Assembly (NCBI GenBank): GCA_902797475.1
Contig: CADBTG010000019.1
Location: 1-10,873 of the forward strand
DNA length: 10,873 bases
Reading direction: 5' to 3'
Source: an uncultured Lachnospiraceae bacterium
GTDB lineage: Bacteria > Bacillota > Clostridia > Lachnospirales > Lachnospiraceae
Shown here: positions 1 through 5,794 of the stretch, one piece after another
Position numbering within the stretch: position 1 is the stretch's first letter
Layout: every line of letters starts with the position of its first letter
Position numbers and translations under genes: made by a program
Notes under the pieces: model-generated
Told to the model about the DNA's origin: nothing
The model's database searches: none
What the model saw: the letters and a program-made list of their open reading frames with translations, nothing else

Positions 1-1
1 G

Positions 2-553
2 GAATTGTTCCGGATGGAGCAGTATGTGGAGATGGCGCTCGGCTATGTGCGCCTCGGCGAGGATGCTTCGGACATCGTGATTAAAGAATGCGACCTTGAC
101 GAACTGATCCGCGCGTCCGTAAGAAGGTTCGCGTCGCAGTTCATCGCGAAAAAGCTCACATTTTCCTACGAGCCCGCGAAGGTGACGGTCGTGACCGACG
201 GCAAATGGTTCTCCTTCATGCTCGAGCAGCTGCTCTCTAACGCCGTGAAGTATACCTACGAGGGCGGTGTTTCGGTGACGCTGACGGAGGATGCCAAAGT
301 CATCATAAAGGACACCGGAATCGGAATCGCGCCGGAGGATGTGCCGCGGGTTTTCGAAAAGGGTTTTACCGGGTTTAACGGCCGGCCGGGGGCTTCGGAA
401 ACGCCGCAAAGCGGACGCGCGACGGGACTCGGCCTGTACCTTTGCAAGAAGGTCGCGCACAAGCTGAATGTCGGGCTTTCGGTCACGTCGGAAGTCGGCA
501 GGGGCAGCACATTTACCATTGATATGAGAAAGGAAGAGATCGTTCCCGAATAG
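2..553 (+). CDS. bceS: BceS-like sensor histidine kinase, C-terminal part (5' end outside window)
   Basis: The reading frame is open from the first bases and ends at TAG 551-553, so this is the 3' part of a longer gene. The visible ~183 residues begin in the second dimerisation helix; the phosphorylated His box lies upstream of the window. The HATPase domain is complete. The N box (LLSNAVKY) has its Asn at about visible residue 80. The G1 box DTGIGI is near 104, followed by the phrase VFEKGFTGFNGR, typical of intramembrane-sensing BceS/VraG-type kinases. The G2 box GLGLYLCKK starts near 142. Bce-type kinases detect flux through their partner ABC transporter and phosphorylate a response regulator that switches on the transporter genes. 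A BceAB-like pair lies 1.2 kb downstream, which supports this assignment. The 13-residue stretch between FNGR and GLGL (PGASETPQSG...) seems slightly long for the lid. The subfamily call is inference; the HATPase call is secure. Confidence 0.9.
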   Translation, partial: ELFRMEQYVEMALGYVRLGEDASDIVIKECDLDELIRASVRRFASQFIAKKLTFSYEPAKVTVVTDGKWFSFMLEQLLSNAVKYTYEGGVSVTLTEDAKVIIKDTGIGIAPEDVPRVFEKGFTGFNGRPGASETPQSGRATGLGLYLCKKVAHKLNVGLSVTSEVGRGSTFTIDMRKEEIVPE

Positions 554-573
554 AAACGATAAGGGTGGGAGAA

Positions 574-1533
574 ATGAAAAGAAGCTTATTGATGATGGCC
601 GTGATTGCGGTTTGCGGCTGCTGCATATTGGGCGGATGCAAAAAAGATGCGCCGTCGAAGGATGCATCGAAGACAAATGCCACGACCCCGTCGGGCGGAC
701 AGGAAAGCACGCCGGAGAATACGCCGACACCGACAGAAGTCCCGACGGCCACGCCGACACCGACTTTGTCGCCGCTTGAACGGATTGAGCAGACCCGTAA
801 GACACTTCTAAGCAAAGCCGATTACTATGATTCGCTTGACAATACGTCCGAACGGACCTGGCAGTTCATTCGCACAAAGGACCATACGAAGTCGGGCACG
901 CGCGAATTCATTCCGATTGCGGATTACGGCGGGTTTTACGTGAATATGTCGGCTACCGACGAGGATAAGGTCATCTACCTGACATTTGACTGCGGCTACC
1001 CGTCAAATCTGACCGAGAAGATTCTCAATACGCTTAAAAAGCATAACGCGAAGGCAAGCTTCTTCGTAACGAAGATGTATCTTGAAAAATGCATGCCCTA
1101 TGCCATCCGGATGAAGCAGGAAGGTCATGCGGTCTGCAATCACACGGTTCATCATGCCGACCTTCGCAACGCTTCGGTTGAGGAGATTGTGTCGGAAATC
1201 ATGGATGTCGCGGAATATTTCTATCTACAGACCGGCTATGAGTTCGATCCGTATTTCCGCACGCCGTCCGGCTCCTACACCGTGCGGCTTCTGACGCTGA
1301 TCAGGGATGCCGGCTACCGGACCGTGTTCTGGAGCATTGCATACGGGGATTATGACAAGAAGAACCCGCCGGCACCGGGCTATGTCACGGATCACTTTAA
1401 GACTTACCATCACAGCGGCGCCGTCGCTTTGATGCACAATGACTGTCAGCAGAACGCTGACGAGCTCGACGCCGTCTTAACCTATCTTGAGCAGCAGGGC
1501 TACCGCTTCGCTCTGATGGATGAGATTCCGTAA
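574..1533 (+). CDS. pdaA: PdaA-like polysaccharide deacetylase lipoprotein
   Basis: This encodes a 319-residue NodB-fold deacetylase, probably acting on N-acetyl sugars of peptidoglycan outside the membrane. I chose ATG 574 over the in-frame GTG 565 because AAGGG (561-565) sits 8 nt upstream of it. The N-terminus is a lipoprotein signal with lipobox L-G-G-C22. A Thr/Pro-rich wall-spanning linker follows (about residues 33-66). The catalytic domain starts near 115. Motif 1 is TFDCGY (catalytic Asp139), motif 2 is the HxxxH pair His190/His194, and motif 3 is RTPSG (Arg229). Later FWSIAYGDYD and the ALMH segment match the PdaA branch (delta-lactam de-N-acetylases). The second motif-1 position is Cys140 rather than the usual Asp (Asn in Bacillus PdaA). 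It lies 20 nt after the kinase stop, so the two are likely cotranscribed. Substrate specificity is inferred; a general peptidoglycan N-acetylglucosamine or muramic acid deacetylase role is possible. Confidence 0.88.
   Translation: MKRSLLMMAVIAVCGCCILGGCKKDAPSKDASKTNATTPSGGQESTPENTPTPTEVPTATPTPTLSPLERIEQTRKTLLSKADYYDSLDNTSERTWQFIRTKDHTKSGTREFIPIADYGGFYVNMSATDEDKVIYLTFDCGYPSNLTEKILNTLKKHNAKASFFVTKMYLEKCMPYAIRMKQEGHAVCNHTVHHADLRNASVEEIVSEIMDVAEYFYLQTGYEFDPYFRTPSGSYTVRLLTLIRDAGYRTVFWSIAYGDYDKKNPPAPGYVTDHFKTYHHSGAVALMHNDCQQNADELDAVLTYLEQQGYRFALMDEIP
721..764 (+). repeat. 14-bp direct repeat in the Thr-Pro linker of the deacetylase
   Basis: ACGCCGACACCGAC occurs exactly at 721-734 and again at 751-764. 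The 30-nt period keeps the reading frame, and each copy encodes a TPTPT segment of the low-complexity linker between the lipid anchor and the catalytic domain. Such repeats commonly expand or contract in extracellular linkers. Confidence 0.7.
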
Positions 1534-1542
1534 GCTGTCATC

Positions 1543-1556
1543 TTACGATATTGTCA
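1543..1556 (+). promoter_or_regulatory. Candidate BceR-type operator upstream of the transporter genes
   Basis: TTACG-ATAT-TGTCA has the layout of the BceR box known from Bacillus (TNACA-N4-TGTAA), with two departures from that consensus (G1547 and C1555). It starts 10 bp after the deacetylase stop and about 55 bp upstream of the -10 proposed for the transporter operon, a position compatible with activation. A second symmetric element, TGTCA-CA-TGACA (1552-1563), overlaps it. CTGTCAT (1535-1541) is the exact reverse complement of ATGACAG (1558-1564). The assignment rests on pattern similarity and context only. Confidence 0.35.
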
Positions 1557-1587
1557 CATGACAGACGGAAAATGTAACCGAAATCGA

Positions 1588-1616
1588 TGTTTGTACACCG
1601 CCGCGCATGGTATCAT
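1588..1616 (+). promoter_or_regulatory. Extended -10 promoter for the bceAB-like operon
   Basis: TGG-TATCAT (1608-1616) reads as an extended -10 element (TGn plus five of six matches to TATAAT). The -35 is poor: TGTTTG (1588-1593) at 17-nt spacing, or TTGTAC (1591-1596) at 14 nt. A weak -35 with an extended -10 fits an activator-dependent promoter. Transcription would start near 1623, leaving a leader of about 107 nt. Confidence 0.45.
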
Positions 1617-1664
1617 ACGGTTGTAAACACGGGAAAGGCCCGGACGTGTGCGGCGGTGTATTTT
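1594..1664 (+). terminator. Terminator-like long inverted repeat after the deacetylase gene
   Basis: TACACCGCCGC (1594-1604) is the exact reverse complement of GCGGCGGTGTA (1650-1660). With two G-U pairs the stem extends to 16 bp (1594-1609 with 1645-1660). It closes a 35-nt loop and is followed by TTTT (1661-1664). Only transcripts reading through from the kinase-deacetylase genes would contain both arms, because the proposed downstream promoter lies in the left arm and loop. The long loop and short U run make it an imperfect intrinsic terminator. Confidence 0.5.
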
Positions 1665-1729
1665 GCACTTAAGGGGGGAGCGTTCGCGGACGGGCCGACC
1701 GATGCGAGAACAACCATACGGAGGAAATC

Positions 1730-2494
1730 ATGGCAATACTGCAGGTAGAAAATCTGAAGAAGATTTACACGACAAGATTCGGAGGGAATAAGGTTCAGGC
1801 CCTCTCGAACGTCACATTTTCCGTGGAGAAGGGTGAGTATGTAGCAATCATGGGTGAGTCGGGGTCCGGTAAGACGACGCTTCTTAACATTCTGGCGGCG
1901 CTTGACCGGCCCACGAGCGGCAAGGTGTTTCTCGAAGGCAGAGAACTCTCCGCGATCAAGGAATCCGAGATGGCGACCTTCCGAAGAGAGAACCTCGGAT
2001 TCGTATTCCAGGAGTTCAACCTTCTCGATACCTTTTCCATTCGGGACAACATTCTTCTGCCGCTCGTATTAAACGGTGCCAAAGCATCGGATCTCGAAGC
2101 AAAGCTTCTGCCAATCGCCAAGAAGCTCGGAATCGACGACCTTCTTTCGAAGTTTCCGTATGAGGTTTCCGGAGGACAGAAACAGCGTACGGCGGTTGCC
2201 AGAGCACTGATTACCGATCCGAAGCTGATTCTTGCCGATGAGCCGACCGGCGCGCTTGACTCGAAGTCGACCGACGAGTTGCTTCGCGTATTCCGCCAGA
2301 TCAACGAGATGGGACAGACGATTCTTATGGTAACGCACTCCACGAAGGCCGCAAGCCATGCGTCCCGCGTGTTATTTATCAGAGACGGTGAGGTGTTCCA
2401 CCAGATTTACAGAGGGGATTGTACGAATGAGCAGCTGTATCAGAAGATTTCGGATACCCTTACGTTGCTGACGACAGGCGGTGAGCAGAGATGA
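1730..2494 (+). CDS. bceA: BceA-like ABC transporter ATP-binding protein
   Basis: This 254-residue nucleotide-binding subunit should power the BceB-like permease encoded next. All ABC motifs are intact. Walker A is GESGSGKTT (residues 42-50), the Q loop is at Gln94, the signature VSGGQKQR is at 146-153, Walker B ends in Asp170-Glu171, and the H-loop histidine is His203. The phrase QEFNLLDTFSIRDNI (94-108) is typical of the MacB/BceA peptide-transporter branch. Family members pair with a large FtsX-type permease and protect lipid II-cycle targets from antibiotics such as bacitracin and lantibiotics. ATG 1730 is preceded by GGAGG (1720-1724) with a 5-nt spacer. The stop codon overlaps the permease start (ATGA), implying translational coupling. 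The specific drug or peptide recognised cannot be read from this subunit. Confidence 0.93.
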   Translation: MAILQVENLKKIYTTRFGGNKVQALSNVTFSVEKGEYVAIMGESGSGKTTLLNILAALDRPTSGKVFLEGRELSAIKESEMATFRRENLGFVFQEFNLLDTFSIRDNILLPLVLNGAKASDLEAKLLPIAKKLGIDDLLSKFPYEVSGGQKQRTAVARALITDPKLILADEPTGALDSKSTDELLRVFRQINEMGQTILMVTHSTKAASHASRVLFIRDGEVFHQIYRGDCTNEQLYQKISDTLTLLTTGGEQR

Positions 2495-4575
2495 AAATAG
2501 GACTTTTCTTCCGGCTCGCGTGGTCAAACCTCAAGAAAAACCACCAGCTGTACATTCCGCACATTCTGGCGGGAACCGGCCTGGTCGGAATCTTTTATAT
2601 CATGATGACGCTTGCGAAAGATGAGCGGATTAAGAACATCAAGGGCGGCTATGCGATTCCGGATATCATGATGATCGGAATCTGGGTGGTTGTGCTTCTC
2701 TCAGTCATCCTTGTGTTCTTTACAAATAGCTTTTTGATGAAGCAGCGGACGCGTGAATACGGCATGTATAACGTGCTCGGCATGGAAAAAAGGCATGTCG
2801 GCCGAATCATGTTTCTGGAGAGCCTGATCTCGACGGTGATCTCCATCGTCCTGGGAATTCTCTTCGGCATTCTCGTGTACAAGCTTTGCTGCCTGTTCAT
2901 CTGTAAGATCCTGCGTGTTGAAACGATTCTCGGATTCTATGTGAATTGGGAAAGTCTTTGGAAGACGGCGGCCGGCTTCGGAGCGATGTATCTGGCGGCA
3001 TTCCTTTGGAACCGGATCCGCCTTGCGAGACTTCGTCCGGTGGAACTGTTAAGCGCCCAGGCAGGCGAGAAAGAACCGAAGACCAAATGGATTCTTCTGT
3101 TGATCGGGCTGGCAACGCTCGGAACCGGTTATTATCTTGCGCTGACGGCGGAATCACCGGTGAAAGCCATCAAGGTTTTCTTTATTGCCGTTATTCTGGT
3201 CATCGTCGGAACGTATGCGCTGTTTCTGGCCGGATCGATTGCATTTCTCAAATTCCTTCGCAGAAGGAAGGGGTTCTACTACCGTAGAACGAACATGATT
3301 GCAGTATCCGATCTGCTGTACAGAATGAAGCAGAATGCGGTCGGCCTTGCTTCCATAGCGATTCTCGCGACCGGTGTTTTGGTCATGATTTCGACTACCG
3401 TCAGTTTGTATTCCGGTGCGGAGGATTCTCTTAAGCACTCCTTCATGGACGGAAAAGCCGATCTCTTCGTGTCGGCAACCATCCACAGTTATGCAGAGGA
3501 TGAGAAAAAATGGCATATGGAACTTGTCCCGGAGGACGTTCTTCGGGAGAATACCGAACGGATCATCGAGAAGTACGGGTCAAAGGTGACGTCATTTCAT
3601 GCTGCCTGGAATGTGGCAGAAAGTTTCTGCCTGGAGAAAGACGGAAGCACGCACCTGTTCCTTCCGGACAGGACGTTAGATATGCCGCCCGAGAATGCCA
3701 TGGTATTTCTCTTCATGACGGCAGCGGATTATCAGGGGATAACCGGTATTGATGCGCAGTTTGGCGAGGGGGAGATCGGTTGGGTGCCGCTTTCGAAGAA
3801 TGCGGCAAGCCTGACCGGAAGAGTTGACGGAACGATTCGGTTCGGTTCGAAGACTTATACGGTGAAAGAAAAACTGGATTACTTTCCGAACAGCATAGAG
3901 ATTTCGATTATCGATGCATACGGCATCATTCTTCCGACCGTTGAGGATTTGGAGAATGTCGGCGAACAGATCATGAAGGAAACGGACTGGTACAAAACGC
4001 CGATTTCTTACACGTATGCAGTAAAGATTGCCGACCCGGATATCGTTTCGAAGAATGACCCCGACGGAGAAATCGAGGACGACTTCGCATTTGCCATAAA
4101 CGAGTATGTGATCAAAACATACGGAAAGGATTACAGTAACACTGCGGGATGGAACAGCATCTGGAAGACGCGTGACGAGATGTACGCCATCTACGGTTCA
4201 CTGTTCTTCCTCGGCATTCTGTTAAGCATTGTATTCCTGTTCGCTACGGCACTGATTATCTACTATAAGCAGATTTCCGAGGGCTACGATGACCGTCACC
4301 GTTTCCAGATTCTTCTGAAGGTCGGGATGACGGCAAATGAGACGAAAGCCACGATTCGCCGCCAGATTGTCATTGTGTTCCTGCTGCCGGTGATCACGGC
4401 CGTGATACACATGACCGTTGCTTATCCGGTCATTCTCAAGCTGCTCGGATTGCTGCAGCTTTATAACGACAAGCTGTTCCTTCTGTGCACGATTTTGACC
4501 ATTGCGGCATTCACCGCGTTATATATGGTCATCTACCGTCTGACGGCGAGAACCTATTACCGGATCGTACGGTGA
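2491..4575 (+). CDS. bceB: BceB-like FtsX-family ABC permease
   Basis: This encodes a 694-residue membrane protein with the layout of Bce-type permeases. Predicted membrane segments lie at about 21-42, 57-80, 110-135, 156-175, 199-219, 228-253, 283-306, 567-592, 626-650 and 657-685. A soluble, presumably extracellular domain of about 260 residues (307-566) sits between segments 7 and 8. In this family that domain contacts the peptide-lipid target and helps signal to the sensor kinase. The motif RTREYGMYNVLGM (86-98) in the loop after segment 2 is characteristic of the FtsX-like domain. The C-terminal half carries a second copy of this architecture (FQILLKVGMTANE after segment 8). ATG 2491 overlaps the ATPase stop by 4 nt. 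Its stop is only 3 nt from the stop of the convergent merR gene. No frame damage is visible, so the transporter appears functional. Confidence 0.92.
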   Translation: MKIGLFFRLAWSNLKKNHQLYIPHILAGTGLVGIFYIMMTLAKDERIKNIKGGYAIPDIMMIGIWVVVLLSVILVFFTNSFLMKQRTREYGMYNVLGMEKRHVGRIMFLESLISTVISIVLGILFGILVYKLCCLFICKILRVETILGFYVNWESLWKTAAGFGAMYLAAFLWNRIRLARLRPVELLSAQAGEKEPKTKWILLLIGLATLGTGYYLALTAESPVKAIKVFFIAVILVIVGTYALFLAGSIAFLKFLRRRKGFYYRRTNMIAVSDLLYRMKQNAVGLASIAILATGVLVMISTTVSLYSGAEDSLKHSFMDGKADLFVSATIHSYAEDEKKWHMELVPEDVLRENTERIIEKYGSKVTSFHAAWNVAESFCLEKDGSTHLFLPDRTLDMPPENAMVFLFMTAADYQGITGIDAQFGEGEIGWVPLSKNAASLTGRVDGTIRFGSKTYTVKEKLDYFPNSIEISIIDAYGIILPTVEDLENVGEQIMKETDWYKTPISYTYAVKIADPDIVSKNDPDGEIEDDFAFAINEYVIKTYGKDYSNTAGWNSIWKTRDEMYAIYGSLFFLGILLSIVFLFATALIIYYKQISEGYDDRHRFQILLKVGMTANETKATIRRQIVIVFLLPVITAVIHMTVAYPVILKLLGLLQLYNDKLFLLCTILTIAAFTALYMVIYRLTARTYYRIVR

Positions 4576-4578
4576 CGG

Positions 4579-5424
4579 TTACTCGACGCACAGAAGAAGA
4601 TATTTATAATACGTGTGATTTTTCTCATGATCGTAGAGATTGATCAGACTCACGGAATACAGGTCGGAACAGGCTTTCAGTCTGTTCCGATTTATGTATG
4701 CGGCAATCTTGCGGTAGCTTTTATCGATATCGGTCGCATTGTGGTCATGCGAGCAGAGCACAGCCCGTCTCGACGGCAGTGGGAAGAACCGCGTATGATC
4801 CGGCGGCAGAAGGGAGAGGGTGATGACGTTATTGTAGGAATAATTCTCCGAGATGAAATCCCGGTAGGCAATCGTCGCGCCGGAAGGGTAAGTGACGAGC
4901 TCCTCCCCGGCACTCATCTTTGAAAAATGCAACGAAATCTCTTTCGCGATATCCGCGGAATGATAAGCCCCGCTCCTTTTGTGAATCGGCGTCTCGATGA
5001 CACTGATGGCGGGAATCTCCGAAAGAAAAGGAACCCCGGGCTTAACATGAGCATAGTTCTCCGTAAACCAGGCACCCAGTTTAAGGGCGCTTATTTTTTT
5101 GTCGAGAAGCCGTCTTTCGCGCTCCAGGTCGGCAATTTTCGCATTGATCACCGGGACCAGACCGTCTCTTGAGGCATCGTGAACCATCCCGCTGATTTCC
5201 TTGATGGAGCAACCGGCCTGACGCATTGTCGAGATGAAATAGAAGGAACTGATCTGCGAGGTGGAATAGTAATGATAGCCGTTCTCGGGATCGACATAGG
5301 GAGTCAGAATACCCTGTTCGTAATAGTGCCGAAGCGTGTCTCTTGTCGTGCCGCAAAGCTTCGCAAAACGGCCTACCGTAAGGGAATATTCATAGTTGCG
5401 GCTGCCGGAATCATGCTCTTTCAT
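4579..5424 (-). CDS. MerR-family transcriptional regulator with putative GyrI-like effector domain
   Basis: This encodes a 281-residue regulator. The winged-helix MerR domain spans about residues 13-83 (LTVGRFAKLCGTTRDTLRHY, then NGYHYYS, typical of the wing). A charged linker helix at about 88-118 would form the antiparallel dimer coiled coil. The C-terminal ~150 residues (136-281, ending YKYLLLCVE) look like a BmrR/GyrI-type small-molecule domain; no clear metal-binding Cys pair is visible. Start ATG 5424 is preceded by AAAGGA (complement of 5432-5437) at a 7-nt spacer. It is divergent from the fatty acid synthesis operon, and a MerR-type 19-nt-spacer promoter lies between them, so it most likely controls that operon and itself. 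A hydrophobic or acyl ligand would make sense but is pure inference. Multidrug-response regulators of the BmrR type are the alternative. Confidence 0.88.
   Translation of the reverse strand: MKEHDSGSRNYEYSLTVGRFAKLCGTTRDTLRHYYEQGILTPYVDPENGYHYYSTSQISSFYFISTMRQAGCSIKEISGMVHDASRDGLVPVINAKIADLERERRLLDKKISALKLGAWFTENYAHVKPGVPFLSEIPAISVIETPIHKRSGAYHSADIAKEISLHFSKMSAGEELVTYPSGATIAYRDFISENYSYNNVITLSLLPPDHTRFFPLPSRRAVLCSHDHNATDIDKSYRKIAAYINRNRLKACSDLYSVSLINLYDHEKNHTYYKYLLLCVE
4664..4694 (+). terminator. Possible terminator of the transporter operon inside the convergent gene
   Basis: TCGGAACAG (4664-4672) and CTGTTCCGA (4682-4690) form a perfect 9-bp inverted repeat with a 9-nt loop, followed on the + strand by TTTAT. 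The stem lies about 90 nt past the permease stop, within the 3' coding part of merR. The U run is short, so efficiency is doubtful. If it works, transporter mRNA would overlap merR mRNA by about 115 nt. Confidence 0.35.
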
Positions 5425-5462
5425 GGGGCTGTCCTTTCAACGAAAATTGAGGAAATAGGGGG

Positions 5463-5493
5463 TTGACCTGGGGGTAACCCCCAAGAATATTAT
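5463..5493 (+). promoter_or_regulatory. MerR-type promoter of the fatty acid synthesis operon (19-nt spacer)
   Basis: TTGACC (5463-5468) and TATTAT (5488-5493) each match the housekeeping consensus at five of six positions but are separated by 19 nt instead of the usual 17. An over-long spacer is the hallmark of promoters that MerR-family activators untwist. The layout closely parallels the classical mer promoter, where the palindrome begins right after the -35 and is followed by AAG. Transcription would start near 5500, giving a leader of about 48 nt before acpP. Confidence 0.7.
5469..5483. promoter_or_regulatory. Palindromic operator in the promoter spacer
   Basis: TGGGGGT-A-ACCCCCA is a 15-bp palindrome with 7-bp perfect arms, lying wholly inside the 19-nt spacer. 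It is the obvious binding site for the MerR protein encoded next door. A related block, GGGGGTTGACCT (5458-5469), immediately precedes it and repeats the GGGGGT start with a 12-nt period, so a second weaker half-site over the -35 is possible. Confidence 0.65.
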
Positions 5494-5516
5494 AGCACTG
5501 GATCAGAAAAATGCAA
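5489..5516 (-). promoter_or_regulatory. Promoter of the merR gene, overlapping the operon promoter
   Basis: On the - strand, TTGCAT (5516-5511) is followed by a 16-nt spacer and a perfect TATAAT (5494-5489) with a TGC extension directly upstream (TGCTATAAT). The predicted start near 5482 falls inside the palindromic operator, so a regulator bound there would probably repress its own gene. The -10 hexamers of the two opposing promoters share bases 5489-5493. Confidence 0.65.
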
Positions 5517-5530
5517 CCGCCCGACGGCGG
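5517..5530 (+). promoter_or_regulatory. Small GC hairpin just before the acpP ribosome binding site
   Basis: CCGCC (5517-5521) and GGCGG (5526-5530) are exact reverse complements around a 4-nt CGAC loop. Six A residues and the AAGGAGG ribosome binding site (5535-5541) follow. It may protect the 5' end of the operon mRNA or keep the ribosome site open. No U run follows, so it is not a terminator on this strand. Confidence 0.35.
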
Positions 5531-5547
5531 AAAAAAGGAGGATTATT

Positions 5548-5775
5548 ATGAAAGACATTACCGCAACCATCATCCATATCATTGCCGAGTATCTCGATAA
5601 GGACGAGGCAGAGCTGTCTGCTTCCGACAAGTTCACCGACATCGGACTTGACTCTCTGGACATCATGGAACTCGTCATGCAGATGCAGGAAGAGTTCGAC
5701 TGCAAGATTGAGCTGACGCAGGAAATCACGACAATCGAGAAGCTTGCCGAGCTGATTGCCAACACGCAGCAGTAA
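5548..5775 (+). CDS. acpP: Acyl carrier protein
   Basis: This 75-residue acidic carrier protein holds growing acyl chains on a phosphopantetheine arm during type II fatty acid synthesis in the cytoplasm. The attachment motif GLDSLDIMEL is intact with Ser36 as the modified residue, at the usual place in a protein of the usual length. ATG 5548 has AAGGAGG (5535-5541) at a 6-nt spacer, among the strongest ribosome sites in the window, consistent with the high demand for this protein. It is the first gene of the operon, 48 nt after the predicted transcription start. The short gap to fabK and the run of fatty acid genes argue for the primary-metabolism ACP rather than a polyketide or teichoic acid carrier. 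Confidence 0.96.
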   Translation: MKDITATIIHIIAEYLDKDEAELSASDKFTDIGLDSLDIMELVMQMQEEFDCKIELTQEITTIEKLAELIANTQQ

Positions 5776-5794
5776 GAAACAGAGGGAGAACATT

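Noticed and set aside
565..573. GTG 565 as the start of the deacetylase
   Set aside because: It overlaps the probable ribosome binding site. ATG 574 has proper spacing and gives a clean lipoprotein signal peptide beginning MKRS.
1671..1790. Possible leader peptide: SD-like AAGGGGGG at 1671-1678 and a short frame from ATG 1702
   Set aside because: The purine run is more than 20 nt from the ATG, and the frame runs out of phase into the ATPase gene, so there is no support for translation.
1795..2343. Open frame of 182 codons on the - strand within the ATPase gene
   Set aside because: The + strand frame carries every ABC motif. The antisense product shows no family features and has no ribosome site.
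4411..4461. Inverted repeats ATGACCG/CGGTCAT (4411-4433) and AAGCTGC/GCAGCTT (4438-4461) as a merR terminator
   Set aside because: Both lie in permease coding sequence and neither is followed by a U run on the - strand; 7-bp repeats are expected by chance.
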